This document shows, one piece after another, positions 54,378 to 63,855 of a DNA stretch of 64,000 bases. Positions within the stretch are counted from its first letter, which is position 1; each line of letters starts with the position of its first letter. The translations under genes and the position numbers were made by a program. Under the pieces are notes generated by a model that ran no database searches, was not told the origin of the DNA, and was given only the letters and a program-made list of their open reading frames with translations. Source of the stretch: Siphonodentalium dalli (Eukaryota > Mollusca > Scaphopoda > Gadilida > Siphonodentaliidae). The stretch spans positions 161,074,875 to 161,138,874 of the forward strand of contig CP136062.1 of the NCBI GenBank assembly GCA_032622095.1, in the 5' to 3' direction.

Positions 54378-56188
54378 TTAACCCTTTGAGTGCCAAGTCC
54401 GATTTTGTATCAACCCATATACCCTGTGCCAATGCATTCTCTTATATATGCGAGTCGACCATAGGTCGCCTCGCATATATAAGAAAATGCATTGGCCTAA
54501 CAATTTTTCATCATTTCTTATTATTTTTTACAATTTTGTACAATTTTAATCATTTTTATGTTTACCCATACCATAGTATGGTAAACATAATGTCGACGTC
54601 CGGATTGACCACTCGTCGTGCGTCCGTCTGTCTGTCTGTCTGTCTGTAGACACTTTACGCATGGTGCGATAACTCAAATATTTTCTATTCGATCGGAACT
54701 AAATTTTGTTTATGAGTTTCTCAGACCAAAATACAGATCGAGTTCGAATATGGGTTTGATCCGAGTTTTGTTTACGGAGTTATGGCCCTTTTTCGACTTC
54801 GAATTCACGCATGCTGTCACAACTCAAACAATTTTTATCTGATCGGAACCAAATTTGTTATGCCCAAAATACAGATCGAGTTCGAATATGGGTTTGATCC
54901 GATATATTTTAAAGGAGTTATGACCCTTTTTTCGAAAATAAAATAAAACAAAATTAAATTTAAAAAATGCGATGCTATAACCGAAGTATTTTTTGTCTGA
55001 TTGTGTTCATATTTGAAATTTTAGTTTATGATGACACACCCCTCATCTGTATAGTTTTTGGTATTGATTGGTTGATCGGTTTAGAAAACATATTTCTTCT
55101 GATCTGCCTCATATTTCTTACCTAGGTTTTTCTTAGCACATTCTTCATCTGTATGGTTGTTGATATTGTTTAATTAACCATTTCACTCTTATGTTTACTT
55201 AGAATTCACCCAAGCTGCTATGACTCAAAACATTTTTCATCTGATCAACACCAAATTTGGTATATGAATTTATCATCCCTAAATACAGATCAAGTTCGAA
55301 TATGGGTTTGATCAGATATATTTTAACAGAGTTATGACCCTTTATAATTCAAGTAATTACTGCTGGGAATTTGAAGAGACGATATCTCACAGACCATGTG
55401 TGTTATTGAAATGAGTTAATTATCACTATGGGCATTAAATATGGCATGCTATAAAGCCTGATAGTGGTACCACTGGCTGCAAATTTGTTTATAATAATGT
55501 CAAATTGATTGATGGCTATCTGTTGGAGCTCTGTTTTCTGTGCAATATTAAGTTAACCCCTTTGTTGAAACAGGTTCATTAACATTAGTTAATGTACACA
55601 CTATAGGACACCTATTCTAAAATATTAAATTGGAACAGTCCATTGTTACTTTGTAGGGATGTTTTACAGACATTGTTGTTTACAGACACTGTTGTCTTAT
55701 CTTAGACAAAAATTAATCCACACATTCCTTAGTTCCATGATATGATGTCATTGAAAATGATTAACCCTCTCCACACATCATATGGTTTTGATGCTTTTCA
55801 TTTGATCATTTTCCTATATTATGTCCAGGTTGATGGTGATCCACTTTTGATTTGCATTGATTTGGGATTAAAATTAAACCATTCCATAGACACATATTAT
55901 GCGATAAACAGATATAATATTATCCCTTTCACTTTGATCCAGGTTCAGTAAATCACCAATTGAATATACATCATTAGAGGAAATGTCTTATTTTGAAATT
56001 CCCCCAATTGCATTTGGGCTCCAGGGTAATATTAATGGTGCTGGTATTCTTGAGACTGACTTATTGTATGGGTTTTTAGATTCAATGACATGCTTTTTAT
56101 AGACTATTTTGTGTTTATCAGTTCATTAGTTTGGATAAGATTAACCCCATTCTATCCGATTTGATAACTCAAATATTTCCATTGATTA

Positions 56189-57519
56189 GGCCTAAAAAAA
56201 AAAATACCTTTGTTTCCTGTAACGGAGGGCAAAAAAATAGGGTGTGGGGGGTAAACTTTTTTTTTTTTTTTTTTAAATTCCCATAAGATATAAAGTATTA
56301 ATAGCCCTAAATGTGTTTTCTATACATGTATACTATGTATACAGTTTATCTGGATATAATATTGTAAATGAACTCTTAAGGCACTGTATTTTATAATCTT
56401 TTATTTAAAATTTTATTAGTTTTTGCCATAATAGCTTGGCAATAACAGGAGTCAGACCGCTCTTAAATTTGTACACATCTCGCATATTGGAGTGAGTCTT
56501 GAATCTTTGTCTTAAGGAAGCTTTCACCACACCACCACCTTCTCCACATTGGACACAAGTGTCTGCTTCGCCGATATCAGAACCCTTGGGTATTTTTGGA
56601 AAAGGTTCAGGGCCCATGCAATTGGGAAAAATAAATTGTGAAATTTTTAATTTGACATAATGACACTATCAGATGAATTTAAAAAATCTGAATAAAACAA
56701 CAGTATATATACCAGTTGACACTATTAAAGTCAGTGCGTATCTCTATAAATCTGATACATGGTGTGTGTATATATTCCAGCTCATACTTAGTCAGTACAT
56801 TGATATACCTCTGATATAGACTTTATTCTAGTAGGGTAATAGAAAATATTATATACAAATTATAGTCAGGACTAATAAATTATTGCTTCTTGATATAATA
56901 TAAATAGAGGTAAGTAGCCATACCATAATGATAATAACACAATGTGTTAAACTTAAAGCATAGTATTCAAACTGGTAAAAAAACTCCCCAGCTTCCCACA
57001 TCATCAATGTTTGCATCTCATACTGGGGTTACATGTTTTAGAACCTACCGGTAGAAAATTTAACTGCAAATTTATTGAGAATTTCTATGAAACAATCACA
57101 TGTCATATATGTTCAAAGTCATTTAATTTCTATTAACCAACATCCTACACATATCAATTGGGTTAATAAACATATCCCATGCCCATGCATGGCCCATAAA
57201 TCTAATTGACTTATTTATGTTAAAGTTACCTATTTTCGAGGCATCCCGTTTTTGGATGTCAGTTGGCCTACTAACCCCAGTTTGGTGTGTTTTGTGAGCG
57301 CGATTTTGCAAGTTAATTGGGCTAACGACTCATTGAATTAAAGTCAGCAACTTAAACTAATAGAAACTGGAAGAATAAAGTCAAGTTGGGAGAATGAGAT
57401 TGGTAATTTTCAGACTGAAAGTTGTGAAAAATTAATTTTGCAAATAAAAAGTTTACGGCGGGCGGTCCGGCGAGCAGGGGGGCGGGTTACCGGAAACAAA
57501 GGTATTTGTTTTTTAGGCC
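56189..57519 (+). mobile_element. PIF/Harbinger-like non-autonomous element, 1331 bp
   Basis: TTA at 56186-56188 and 57520-57522; HEL-D copy 2b reads 'ccattgattatgtttatac' uninterrupted, proving a 3-bp duplication. Terminal repeats of about 28 bp: GGCCTAAAAAA...TACCTTTGTTTCC and its complement. GGCC-type ends with TTA duplication fit PIF/Harbinger. No DDE transposase frame. It carries unique sequence on the minus strand, described separately. Confidence 0.85.
56400..56617 (-). CDS. Unrecognised reading frame with adjacent poly(A) signal inside the Harbinger-like element
   Basis: The minus-strand frame 56405-56617 (70 codons if the ATG is used) reads 'MGPEPFPKIPKGSDIGEADT', then 'CVQCGEGGGVVKASLRQRFK' and ends 'IAKLLWQKLIKF'. 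Directly overlapping its stop is AATAAA (56400-56405 on the complement), the animal polyadenylation signal. It holds one C-x2-C pair. I do not recognise the protein. It may be the 3' exon of a captured host gene or of a lost transposon accessory gene, or a chance frame. No splice acceptor is obvious immediately upstream, though 'aaaaatacccaag' could serve. Confidence 0.35.
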
Positions 57520-57832
57520 TTATGTTTATACATGTAGTTCTTGGCATAGTTGACGGGAACACACCCCTAACCTGCATAATGAGGGTCATTTGGTTTATTT
57601 GCTTAAAAATATTAACATCCTACACCAATCCTGTTGACACAAAGTGATAACTAAATATTTTTCACACGATCACTATATTAAGTGTGAATTGTTGAAACTT
57701 TTGCACTCATGAAATTTATAAAATTTATAAATTATAAAAATAGCTAATCGCTATCGCCAAGGTATGGGTTAAACATCTGCCGATCGTGATCGGCCTCTCG
57801 TTTCTTATATTCTTTAACAGACATTTTTTAGT

Positions 57833-59753
57833 CGAGTTTTTTTCCAAAACTCGACTTATAGTTTGATGAGGGACGGTGGGCGGGCGGGCGGGCGGGCGGG
57901 CGACGTGTTTTGCTTATAACTCAACCGTTTATTGACAGATTAAAATTAAAATTAAAATTTTGGTGTTTGAGTACATATCCATGCACGTAAGCTGCAGACA
58001 AAAAATCGGGTTCGTCCGCACATTTATTACAGAGTTATGGCCCTTTGAATTTTCAGCTCGTTAGCACGATAACTTCAACAAACGTTATCCAATTTGATTG
58101 AAATTTGGTATATAGGTGTCTCCCAAGAATATCTCGGATGAGTTCGAAAACCGGCCTGGTCCGATAAAATTTGATAGAGTTATGGTCCTTAATTAGTCAT
58201 TTTTCACGAATTTTCAGCTCGTTAGCGCGATAACTTCAACAAACGTTATCCGATTTGATTGAAATTTGGTATATAGGTGTCTCCCAAGAATATCTCGTAT
58301 GAGTTCGAAAACCGGCCTCGTCCGATATAATTTGATAGAGTTATGGCCCTTAATTAGTCATTTTTCACGAATTTTCAGCTCGTTAGCGCGATAACTTCAA
58401 CAAACGTTATCCGATTTGATTGAAATTTGGTATATAGGTGTCTCCCAAGAATATCTCGGATGAGTTCGAAAACCGGCCTGGTCCGATAAAATTTGATAGA
58501 GTTATGGCCCTTAATTAGTCATTTTTCACGAATTTTCAGCTCGTTAGCGCGATAACTTCAACAAACGTTATCCGATTTGATTGAAATTTGGTATATAGGT
58601 GTCTCCCAAGAATATCTCGGTCGAGTTCGAAAACCGGCCAGGTCCGATAAAATTTGATAGAGTTGTGGCCCTTAATTAGTCATTTTTCACAAATTTTCAG
58701 CTTGTTAGCGAGATAACTTCAACAAACGTTATCCGATTTGATTGAAATTTGGTATATAGGTGTCTCCCAAGAATATCTCGGACGAGTTCGAAAACCGGCC
58801 TGGTCCGATAAAATTTGATAGAGTTATGGCCCTTAATTAGTCATTTTTTCAAAAAATTTCAGCTTGTTAGCGCGATAACTTCAACAAACGTTATCCGATT
58901 TGATTGAAATTTGGTATATAGGTGTCTCCCAAGAATATCTCGGTCGAGTTCGAAAACCGGCCAGGTCCGATAAAATTTGATAGAGTTATGGCCCTTAATT
59001 AGTCATTTTTCACGAATTTTCAGCTTGTTAGCGAGATAACTTCAACAAACGTTATCCGATTTGATTGAAATTTGGTATATAGGTGTCTCCCAAGAATATC
59101 TCGGACGAATTCGAAAACCGGCCTGGTCCGATAAAATTTGATAGAGTTATGGCCCTTAATTAGTCATTTTTTCACAAATTTTCAGCTCGTTAGCGCGATA
59201 ATTTAACAAACATCATCCTATTTGATTGAAATTTTGATATATAGGTGTCTCCCAAGAATACCTCGGACGAGTTAGAAAACCGGCCCAGTCCGATAAAATT
59301 TGATAGAGTTATGGTCCTTAAGTAGTCATTTTGTACGAATTTTTAGCTCGTTAGCGCGATAACTTCAACAAACGTCATCTGATTCAACTAAAATTTGGTA
59401 TATAAGTGTCTTCCAATAATATCCTGGACGAGTTCGAAAAACAGCCTGGCCCAATAAAATTTGATAGAGTTATGGCCCTTAATTAGTCATTTTTCGTGAA
59501 TTTTTAGCTCGTTAGCGCGATAACTTCAACAAACGTCCTCCGATTTGTTTAAAATTTGGAATAGACATACTTGCCAAGAATATTTCGGACGAGTTCGAAA
59601 ACCAGCCTGGCCCGATAAAATTTGATGGAGTTATGGCCCTTAATTAGTTATTTTTCGATTTTACCTATTAATTAGTCTACCGATACTGATGCACACCAAT
59701 TGGCGGTAGCCACCGAAAACGAGACACAGCATCTCTGATGCCACCTCTTGTTT
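57833..59753 (+). mobile_element. HEL-E element with ten 161-bp tandem repeats
   Basis: Begins with inverted text 'cgagtttttttccaaaactc', a (GGGC)n run at 57878-57901, then about ten units of 161 bp ('gagttatgg' at 58338, 58499, 58660, 58821 and so on). Each has 'cgataacttcaacaaacgtt', 'gattgaaatttggtatatag' and 'gagttcgaaaaccggcc'. It ends with the hairpin 'gcatctctgatgc' and 'cacctcttgttt'. Flanks share ATTTTTTAGT (57823-57832, 59754-59763), which may be a 10-bp duplication or T-run coincidence. The layout resembles bivalve 'pearl'/CvA-type elements with a 160-bp core repeat, as I remember them. Confidence 0.75.
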
Positions 59754-59804
59754 ATTTTTTAGTGCCGATTTTACAGACTGTAAATTAGGCACTGAAAGGG
59801 TTAA

Positions 59805-60790
59805 TGCAGATGACACTAAGACACAATCGGTGTGGGCCTTAGGTGCGTACACACCACAACTCATGTCTGATAGTGTTACATGATACTCAGAAGGTCTGGT
59901 GCATGGTTAACGCAGATGACGTTAAGACACAATCGGTGTGGGACCTTGGATGCGAGCATATCGCAGCTCATATATAAGAGCGTTACATGATACTCAGGAG
60001 GTCTGGTGCATGATTAACGAGGATGACGTTAAGACACAATCGGTGTGGGGCCTTGGATGCGAGCATATCGCAGCTAATATATAAGAGCGTTACATGATAC
60101 TCAGGAGATTTGGTGCATGGATTAACATGGATGATGTTAAGACACAATCGGTGTGGGGCCTTGGTTGCGAGCATATTGCAGCTCATATATAAGAGCGTTA
60201 CATGATAATCAGGAGGTCTGGTGCATAGATTAACACGGATGATGTTAAGACACAATCGGTGTGTTGCTGTGGAACCCTGGGTGCGAGCACATCGCAGCTC
60301 ATATATAAGAGTTTTAAATGATACTCAGGAGGTCTGGTGCATGGTTAACGCAGATGACGTTAAGATGCAATCGGTGTGGGACCTTGGATGTGAGCACAAT
60401 GAAACTCATGTATAAGAGGGTTACATCGTTACATGATACTCAGGAGGTATGGTGCATGGTTAACGCGGATGACACAATCAGTGTGAGACCTTGGATGCGA
60501 GCATACCACAGCTCATAAGAGCGTTACATGATACTCAGGAGGTCTGGTGCATGGTTAATGCAGATGACGTTAAGAGACAATCGGTGTGGGACCGTGGATG
60601 CGAGCACAATGCAACTCATGTATAAGAGCGTTACACATGAGTTGCATTGTGCTCGCATTCCAGATACTCAGGAGGTCTGGTGCATGGTTAACGCAGATGA
60701 CGTTAAGACACAATCGGTGTGGGACCTTGGGTATGAGCACAATGCAACTCATATATAAGAGCGTTACATGCTACTCAGGATGTCTGGTGA
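59805..60790 (+). repeat. 107-bp minisatellite, right block, about nine monomers
   Basis: 'ggtctgg' at 59893, 60000, 60107, 60215, 60331, 60445, 60541, 60674 and 60781, spacing mostly 107-108 bp. Monomers contain 'atggttaacgcagatgacgt', 'acacaatcggtgtgggacc' and 'gcagctcatatataagagcg'. One monomer (60599-60658) contains a 24-bp perfect inverted duplication that lengthens it. Several open frames on both strands are monomer read-through. Confidence 0.9.
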
Positions 60791-61151
60791 TCAACGTTCT
60801 CACACATAATCAAAGTATTGATGGGATTTTGCAGACTAATATATCAGTATTAAACACATCACCAGACAATGGTATTTAATAGCATCTGCTTCTGGACATC
60901 ATCGCAATTTGTCCCTGTCCGGATTTGACAATTTATCTCCATCTTTTATGGGTTATAAGACAGGTTCCGAAGATATTTTAGTGGCATTGATGGGGCGATT
61001 AGTGTCCAGTTTAGATTTCCATAGGAATCTGCAGAAATCTATTTATATATGAGGTCATGGACCAGTCTAGGTGCTAATGGCAGAAGTCTGATAACTTCTG
61101 GACATCTTCGATATTGGTCCTGTCCAGTAGTTGACAATTTTTCTCCATCTT
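60791..61151. other. Unassigned stretch
   Basis: 'tctggacatcatcgcaattt' and 'tctggacatcttcgatattg' (60891 and 61096), each followed by 'gtcc' and 'gacaatttatctccatcttt' or similar, form a direct repeat about 205 bp apart. No gene. Confidence 0.4.
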
Positions 61152-61420
61152 TTAACACTTCCATGACTTGAGCTTCCTGAAATTTGGCGAAAACCCTGTG
61201 CCAATGCATTCTCTTATATATGCGAGTCTCCATATGGAGCCTTGCATATATAAGAGAATACATTGGCCTAACAATATTTACCTTGACCTTGTAAGTCAGT
61301 GAATTATCTTTATATATATATATGAGGCTCCCTATGGGGAAACTCGCATATATAAGAGAATGCACTGGCACAGAGTCTTCAATGCTGCACCAGTGCAGCT
61401 CCCATCATGAATCCCCCATT
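61152..61420 (+). mobile_element. PB-twin type 2 MITE
   Basis: TTAA at 61152-61155, 'cacttccatgacttgagctt', two hairpins around 'tttaccttgaccttgtaagt', and 'caatgctgcaccagtgcagc' before a worn right end 'catcatgaatcccccatta'. Confidence 0.82.
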
Positions 61421-62246
61421 AAAGTGATAAAGGCTGGATAATGCCTCACCTCAAGTTTTAAACTGATTTACATGGGGGTATTCCGTAGGTGACATTACAT
61501 GCAGTGAGTGATTAAAAAAGTCACACCCTGAAATGAAACGATGTGAGTTAGAAGCATTAATGTGATATATTCTGAGCGATATGGGGTAGGTTTAATTTAC
61601 TCATAAAATTACAACTTGATCAATAAAAAAATTATAATTTTGTCTGAAATGGCCATCTGTTGGCAATTTTCCAACTTTAGGATGTTTTAGGTTGGAAATT
61701 TCCAACCAGTTGGAAAGCTTGAGGTGCGGTTGGTTCATGGAGGAGGAGTATACAATTGGAAAGTTCAAGGTGGACACCTCCCTACCCCGTCCCTGTCCGG
61801 CACCCTTGAGAAAGGGTTCACCTCTAGATTGTGTATCTCTTTAAAGGGTTAAAGAATTAGTTTCCCAGATTAATTGGCAGTGAGTTGTGTCTCAGAACCT
61901 ATCCACAAGTCTTGATCCCCGCTTTCATAGCTGTTAGAGTTGATAACTGTGATTGGTTGTTAAAGTGACACTAAAAATGAACAATGCGCCACAAATCCCC
62001 GGATAATAAAATATTGTGGATGATGTGCTTCGCTGTGCAGAATCTCAATTTATTGCAATCGATGTCATGATTTCTCCTAAAAAAATCATGTAAAATTCGT
62101 GATTAGACTCCATTCTGATCTGAGAAATCATAAATCAAGACAATTTATGACAATTAATATGTCATGGTCTCTCGCAGAAATCACCTCAAATATGAGATTA
62201 GTTCCGTCACTTTCTTAGACTCACAAGAATCACATACATGTATAAT
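61421..62246. other. Unassigned stretch
   Basis: AT-rich, no gene, no repeat match found in the window. Confidence 0.35.
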
Positions 62247-62621
62247 CAAGTCTGAGTTTAGTGTGACTGTCATTTGCAGAAGGAGGTCCCCAGAGGGTTA
62301 ATTTAGTGACACTATCCCGTACAGCGGGCTAGTGTCACCAAATTCACCCTCTTGGGACCTCATTCTGCATGGCCTCATCTGCTATGCGATACAGACTCAG
62401 AATGAATTTCCCAAATGGTGAATATTGTGATGTACACCCATTTGGAACCTCGTGTCATCTGCCAATTTGGGGATATAGATAAACTAAACTAAAAAAGAAA
62501 TAGAATCTATGTGAAGAAGTTTCTATAGAAATTTGATAATAATGAAACTTTGCAGAGAAGATGAGGCCTAAGCAGAATGCGGTCCCCATAGGGTGAATTT
62601 AGTGATGCTATCCCGCTATGC
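62247..62621 (+). mobile_element. HAT-twin long form, right end lost
   Basis: Starts CAAGTCTGAGTTTAGTG. First hairpin intact, core with 'tttggggatatagataaact' and 'gaagtttctatagaaatttg' (the 6452 subtype), second hairpin broken after 'gctatcccgctatgc'. Confidence 0.8.
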
Positions 62622-62691
62622 ACTCACAATCACCTATTAGCTTTAATTTTATTAACACTTTGCCAAGCGTTCCCGAGAGTATTAAATCTTG

Positions 62692-63240
62692 TCACTTGGT
62701 GTTAACCCTTTCATGATGGGAGCTGAGCTGGTGCAACATGAAAGACCCTGCAAGTTTGGAGTTTGGGATGATACCCGGGAAGATTTGAAAGGGCCATCGG
62801 CCCTCTCCTACAACCCACTTTTGAATGCTGTAATTCTGCTGATGAGCGTTTGTAGGATTTGTGAGTTTGTGATTAGATTTATATCTACCCATGCACAGTA
62901 GGTGTTTGCCTACTGTGCATGGGGTGGATGCCACCGCAGCAAGAAGCAATTTAGCCCCCCCATTCCGAACCCGGACCGGCGATGAAGACTTACCTTGTTT
63001 TCTTTGTGAGTTTTGTGCGTTGATATATATATCATTTAATGCTTGCATGGACTCCAGTTGCCTTAGTCTGTTGATTCCGGGCTTGTACTGCGGGCTCAAC
63101 GCTATAGGAAGAGGGTGCAATATGCCAGCCGGTTGACTTAAGGTCGGTCGGGGCTCCTCAACTCTTGATGGTGCAATGCCTGCCATCCACTCCTGTGCGA
63201 GTGTCAGAAAACATTGACCTGGTTGTGACCCTGTGCCCAT
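62692..63240 (-). CDS. 182-codon reading frame of unknown nature inside a PB-twin element
   Basis: The longest open frame in the window apart from the LINE. It begins 'MGTGSQPGQCFLTLAQEWMA', has 'RPTLSQPAGILHPLPIALSP' and 'NAQNSQRKQGKSSSPVRVRN', and ends 'LHQLSSHHERVNTK' within the terminal sequence of the mobile element. Opposite-strand frames (62689-62901, 62891-63136) also stay open. The segment is GC-richer than its surroundings and includes a short palindrome 'acccatgcacagtaggtg' / 'cctactgtgcatgggt' (62887-62921). No domain is recognised. The frame running into transposon ends argues against an intact host gene; a captured gene fragment is possible. Confidence 0.25.
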   Translation of the reverse strand: MGTGSQPGQCFLTLAQEWMAGIAPSRVEEPRPTLSQPAGILHPLPIALSPQYKPGINRLRQLESMQALNDIYINAQNSQRKQGKSSSPVRVRNGGAKLLLAAVASTPCTVGKHLLCMGRYKSNHKLTNPTNAHQQNYSIQKWVVGEGRWPFQIFPGIIPNSKLAGSFMLHQLSSHHERVNTK

Positions 63241-63550
63241 GCATTCTCTTATATATGTGAGTCGACCACAGGTCGCCTAGCATATATAACAGAATGCATT
63301 GGTCTAACAATTCTTTATCATTTTTTCTTACATTCTATAACAATTTTTATCATTTTTTATCTTTTTTCATCATTTTACTTACATTCTTTATCAATTATTA
63401 TTTTATTTTTTTTCATTTTACTTATATTTTTTAACAATTATAAAAAATAATATATAATTTGTTGGGCCATTGCATTCTCTTATATATGCGAGGCAACCTA
63501 TGGTCGACTCGCATTTATAAGAGAATGCATTGCCACAGAGTCTTTAACAA
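62702..63550 (+). mobile_element. PB-twin type 2 element with about 475 bp of foreign sequence
   Basis: Left end TTAA + CCCTTTCATGATGGGAG with 'gagctggtgcaacatgaaag' and 'accctgc'. A non-family segment covers about 62750-63225. The normal core follows from 63230 ('accctgtgcccatgcattct', hairpin, AT-rich spacer, second hairpin to 63530). The right terminal CCC/TTAA is not recognisable. Confidence 0.7.
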
Positions 63551-63855
63551 TGATGTCATGGACATAATGTTCAACTGCAAGACAAGTCAAAAGGTACGCC
63601 CCATCCCACGTCTGGATCAGACTTTAATTTTTCGTTTATAAACAACAAATGATAAAATTGTTTTGATGGAATATTTAACAAATGTTCCAGGAACAAATTT
63701 AAATGGCATGCATTAGACATGAACATTGTTGGGTGTAATGTCACTCATGGTACAGGGGTGGTAATCACAGTAATAACATGAGTTTCTCTGGCATTATGGT
63801 TCTATTAGCAGTCCTTCAGATATGATTAACAGCCCACCTTTCCTATGTTGGGCTG
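63551..63855. other. Unassigned stretch
   Basis: No gene or repeat match. Confidence 0.35.

Larger units (their letters stand above)
54557..57801 (+). mobile_element. HEL-D copy 4, itself interrupted
   Basis: 5' hairpin 'tatgtttacccataccatag' at 54557, GTCT run near 54620-54648, units and body as in copy 2b, 3' hairpin 'gccgatcgtgatcggc' and CTCTCG at 57780-57800. The host sequence 'aatcattttttcttatat' of the intact type 3 element is split within its T-run, so the target is T-T with little or no duplication. Contains the Harbinger-like element at 56189. Confidence 0.78.
54378..59804 (+). mobile_element. PB-twin type 3 MITE split by nested insertions
   Basis: The left piece 54378-54556 (TTAA, CCCTTTGAGTGCC, hairpin), a 30-bp middle piece near 57802-57832 ('cttatattctttaacagaca') and the right piece 59754-59804 ('gtgccgattttacagactgt', AAAGGG, TTAA) together equal the intact copy at 53885. 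HEL-D copy 4 and HEL-E occupy the two gaps. The total insert is about 5.2 kb. Confidence 0.88.

Noticed and set aside
53856-54842. Frames containing 'CILLYMRGDLWSTRIYKRMHW' type text, also seen near 15288, 61039 and 63459
   Set aside because: They recur wherever the PB-twin hairpin occurs and on both strands. They are translations of the palindrome, not a conserved protein.
57222-57311. Minus-strand 'TKHTKLGLVGQ' text resembling the start of ribosomal protein L37A
   Set aside because: Similarity is limited to a few residues with gaps, and the downstream zinc-finger part is absent.
58031-59640. 161-bp repeats considered as a stand-alone satellite
   Set aside because: They are bounded by element-type 5' and 3' ends and sit precisely inside a split MITE, so they belong to HEL-E.
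57823-59763. ATTTTTTAGT as a firm 10-bp target duplication for HEL-E
   Set aside because: The intact sister MITE has a T-run at this place ('acatttttttttaagg'), so the match could be T-run coincidence. Left as an alternative only.
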